A stretch of 10,447 nt of DNA from positions 56,344-66,790 of the forward strand of contig JAMYWO010000184.1 in assembly GCA_024220525.1 (NCBI GenBank), given 5' to 3'. Every line of letters begins with the position of its first letter. The stretch's first letter is position 1. This DNA comes from Cochliopodium minus (taxonomy: Eukaryota > Discosea > Himatismenida > Cochliopodiidae). A model generated the notes under the pieces. The model did no database searches. It was given only the letters and a program-made list of their open reading frames with translations, and was not told where the DNA came from. Position numbers and translations under genes: made by a program. Shown one piece after another: positions 8,801 to 10,447 of this stretch.

Positions 8801-10447
8801 AAACCAACAGTTGCAAATCAATGTTCCTACTGGTATTTTTTAGAACAAAAAATAATTTAAATAAATAAATAAAAATAATTTAAATAAAAATGATTTAAAT
8901 AAAAATGATTTAAATAAAAATGATTTAAATAAAAATGATTTAAATAAAAATGATTTAAATAAAAATAATTTAAATAAAAATGATTTAAATAAAAATGATT
9001 TAAATAAAAATAATTTAAATAAAAATTTCAATAAATAAATCTTTAAAAAAGTAAATATCTAAATAAATGAACATTATATTAAAAAACATAAATAAAATAA
9101 ATTGAATATTTTCATTATTTAAAAAATAAAATAGAATAGAAAAATAAAGTATAAAATAAAATAAATAACATAAATAAATAAATAAAATAATTAATAAAAA
9201 ATAAAATTTTTGAAAAATTTGAATGATTAATAAAAAAATAAAAGAAAATCAAAAATTAAAATTAAAAATTAAATTAAAAAAAGAGAGTGGAGGAGAAGCA
9301 ACAACGCCAAGATCAAAAACAACGCCAAGATCGAGAACAACCAAAGAAACAAACGCCAACACTCCAGAAAACAAAAAAGAGAACGATAAAAAAGAGAACA
9401 ATAAAAAAGAGAACAATAAAAAAGAGAACGATAAAAAAGAAGAGAAGAAAAAAGAGAATAAAGGGAAAAGGGAAAGGAAAAACTTTTTGGGGATCTCTTC
9501 TCCTAGTGTATCTAAAAGGGGAGAGAACTTTTCTTTTTCTCCTGTCGATAAGGACGAGAAGAAGAATCTGTTTGCGCAGTTCAACAAGTACAGCAGCCAA
9601 AACAATGTCAACAACAATGTCAGCCAAAACAATGTCTACCATCTTGTCAATCTCGAAAAAGACAACAAAAAAATAAACGAAAAAAAAATAATTGAAAAAA
9701 ATTTCGACGAAAAAAAAATGAATGAAAATCATAGCAATAATAACAACAACAATATTATTAATAATAATAATCAAATCGAAAATAATTTTAATGATAATAA
9801 TTTTGATGTTGAAAAAAATGAGTCTTTGGATCATTTGGATCACAGCAATTTTGATGAGGAGGATCGTTTTGTCATGAAGAACAATTTGTTCGGCATTGTC
9901 AAGAAGTTTCTTGAGCAGAATCTCACTAATCATCACAAGAATTTCAATCTGGGTACACATATAATTTTTATTTTTATTTTTATTTTTATTTTTATTTTTA
10001 TTTTTATTTTTATTTTTATTTTTATTTTTATTCAATTAGAAATAAACATTTGAATTTTTATTTTTTTTATTTTTTATTTTTTATTTTTTTTATTTTTTAT
10101 TTTTTATTTTGTATTTTTTATTGTAGTTTTAGATTTAAATTTTTTTTTGTTTTTTTTTTAAAAAATAGGAGAAATACTTAAATCACCACTGGAAAGAATT
10201 CAAATGTACGTATTCATATTCGAGGATATGCTAAGTGTATTATCACCAAAACACTCACACCACGCCTCCTTCTCCCTCTTCTTGTCAAAACTGAAAACAC
10301 TTAACCAACACACTTTGAACGCCAATCTTTCTTCCAACAACAAATTTCAAATCCTCCAGTTTCAAACTCGTCTCAAGCATCATCAACAGGAGAATCATCA
10401 TCGTCATCATTGTTGGTTTCTCCTTTTTATTTTTCAATTTCAAAAGA
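5868..10447 (+). CDS. Rho guanine-nucleotide exchange factor (DH domain), 3'-partial
   Basis: Ten exons join in phase: 5868-6084, 6150-6224, 6352-6416, 6474-6755, 6874-7081, 7362-7573, 7882-8131, 8590-8832, 9284-9952 and 10169-10447 (about 833 residues seen; runs off the window). The N-terminus is Pro-rich (PPPLPKKP, a possible SH3 ligand). Residues about 50-165 are predicted helical (SSKVLYNHISHAIEKV, LKPISKLVIGY, DQNEEYFKKH) and resemble a BAR-type bundle, weakly. The Dbl-homology domain starts about residue 371: LIEQEKRYVEGL (conserved region 1, Glu about 384), FETIFLNFEEISNLHNELL, VYLPFINNF; it resumes at FGIVKKFLEQNL and LKSPLERIQMY (region 3, usual KPVQRIPRY). About 240 Asn/Lys-rich residues separate the halves. 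DH domains load GTP onto Rho/Rac GTPases at membranes; a PH domain would be expected beyond the edge. Family assignment is strong; exon 9's start and the GC-donor intron are less certain. Confidence 0.8.
7082..7361 (+). other. Intron of the Rho GEF with a GC donor and GATC inverted repeats
   Basis: The upstream coding run RSPRSSQRKDKDG has codon-like composition up to 7081, then GCAATA follows. The acceptor AG at 7360-7361 needs a phase-1 donor, which the GC at 7082 supplies; the good-looking GTAAGG at 7042 is phase 0 and does not fit. The 280-bp intron is unusual in holding GATC-centred inverted repeats at 7207-7272. Confidence 0.6.
7207..7272. repeat. GATC-centred inverted repeats
   Basis: AATTTGGATC at 7208-7217 is the reverse complement of GATCCAAATT at 7262-7271; one more T-A pair extends it. 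Inside, ATTGATCAAT (7220-7229) is a perfect palindrome, and GATCTCA (7214-7220) can pair with TGAGATC (7248-7254). The segment could fold as a hairpin in RNA or a cruciform in DNA. Confidence 0.55.
7574..7881 (+). other. T-rich intron of the Rho GEF
   Basis: 308 bp, donor GTAAAC and acceptor AG at 7880-7881, phase 0, between ...YTRKSDF and VVIEVPIND. It is almost only T and A, with (TTTTTA)n and a short (TTA)n run around 7767-7830. Nothing else is visible in it. Confidence 0.7.
8132..8589 (+). other. T-rich intron interrupting the DH domain
   Basis: 458 bp, donor GTGACA, acceptor AG at 8588-8589, phase 1; splicing makes GCT (Ala) and joins NELLLGLI to VWENWPEIE. The intron is strongly T-rich on the sense strand and contains a perfect 24-bp tandem duplication at 8171-8218. 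No gene is seen within it. Confidence 0.72.
8171..8218. repeat. 24-bp perfect tandem duplication
   Basis: Two identical copies (8171-8194 and 8195-8218) of a T-rich unit containing ATTTTGTTATTTTCAT. Probably replication slippage in intronic DNA. Confidence 0.7.
8833..9283 (+). other. A-rich intron of the Rho GEF with a minisatellite
   Basis: Donor GTATTT follows ...INVPT plus G at 8832; the acceptor AG at 9282-9283 restores phase and gives ESGGEATTPRS. An AG at 9243-9244 also keeps phase and is the alternative. At 451 bp it is A-rich on the sense strand, opposite to the gene's other long introns, and includes the 15-bp array at 8868-9027. Confidence 0.6.
8868..9027. repeat. 15-bp minisatellite, about ten copies
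   Basis: Unit AATAAAAATGATTTA repeated without spacing changes; copies differ only at one site, GAT or AAT. The order from the left is A G G G G G A G G A. The period is a multiple of three, so one plus-strand frame reads NKNDL or NKNNL throughout until a TAA near 9037. It lies inside the intron of the current gene model. Confidence 0.85.
9373..9432 (+). repeat. Exonic 15-bp repeat encoding KKEND/KKENN
   Basis: Four copies of AAAAAAGAGAACGAT, with GAT/AAT variation in the last codon (D, N, N, D), followed by KKEEKKKEN. It encodes a charged, probably disordered or helical Lys/Glu segment in the insertion within the DH domain of the Rho GEF. Confidence 0.85.
9953..10168 (+). other. T-rich intron before DH conserved region 3
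   Basis: 216 bp, donor GTACAC, acceptor AG at 10167-10168, phase 1; joins ...NFNL to GEILKSPLERI. The hexamer array at 9965-10031 occupies its first third. Confidence 0.75.
9965..10031. repeat. (TTTTTA)n hexamer microsatellite, about 11 copies
   Basis: Uninterrupted 6-bp period within the intron. It produces misleading open frames (IFIFIF on plus, NKNKNK on minus) that are not genes. Confidence 0.85.

Noticed and set aside
8868-9027. CRISPR-like array
   Set aside because: There are no unique spacers; it is a direct 15-bp tandem repeat in a eukaryotic intron.
8840-9031. Minus-strand open frame of FLFKS repeats
   Set aside because: It is the reverse complement of the 15-bp intronic minisatellite; a tandem unit divisible by three stays open automatically.
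9313-10035. Long minus-strand frame opposite the Rho GEF exon, starting with NKNK repeats
   Set aside because: It is a shadow of the coding exon and the TTTTTA microsatellite. The plus strand shows coding composition and a donor leading to the DH continuation.
1-10447. Ciliate-type recoded stops
   Set aside because: TAA, TAG and TGA each terminate a convincing gene here, and no domain needs a stop read as an amino acid.
1-10447. A single multi-gene novel system
   Set aside because: The genes are ordinary eukaryotic signalling families on both strands with separate promoters. Nothing in the sequence ties them into one defence or metabolic system.

Overview
This is AT-rich nuclear DNA of a unicellular eukaryote. 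I read spliced genes, Asn/Lys/Ser-rich low-complexity protein segments, very AT-rich introns, A-rich leaders before the ATGs and short intergenic gaps (41, 49 and 86 bp where measured). TAA, TAG and TGA all end genes here, so the standard code applies. The style fits a dictyostelid-like or other amoeboid protist (for example Anaeramoeba), but the lineage cannot be fixed from this window.

Layout. (1) 120-1362 (+): 3' part of a CDK10/11-type cyclin-dependent kinase; its N-lobe lies to the left of the window. (2) 1449-4032 (-): a complete Ser/Thr kinase of the CAMK/SNF1-MARK type, four exons, with a long Asn-rich and acidic tail. It is tail-to-tail with the CDK. (3) 4314-5119 (-): a small three-exon F-box protein. 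(4) 5161-5818 (-): an unrecognised acidic/basic protein whose frame is broken at an A8 run. (5) 5868-10447 (+): a large Rho guanine-nucleotide exchange factor, ten exons seen, running off the right edge. It is divergent from gene 4 across a 49-bp shared promoter.

The gene models were built by hand from reading frame, splice dinucleotides, intron phase and protein-family continuity. Seventeen introns (48-458 bp) could be placed; 15 are GT-AG and two appear to be GC-AG (852-931 and 7082-7361). In both of those, only the GC donor keeps the phase.

The genes share a broad theme of eukaryotic signalling (two protein kinases, one ubiquitin-ligase adaptor, one Rho GEF), but they are independently transcribed and I see no evidence that they form one system. 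The most notable points are: a Dbl-homology domain interrupted by a low-complexity insertion of about 240 residues; two in-phase 15-bp minisatellites side by side, one intronic and one exonic; twin 14-3-3-like SLSTP motifs in the kinase tail; the two GC-AG introns; and the frame break in gene 4. I found no tRNA, rRNA, CRISPR array or transposase.
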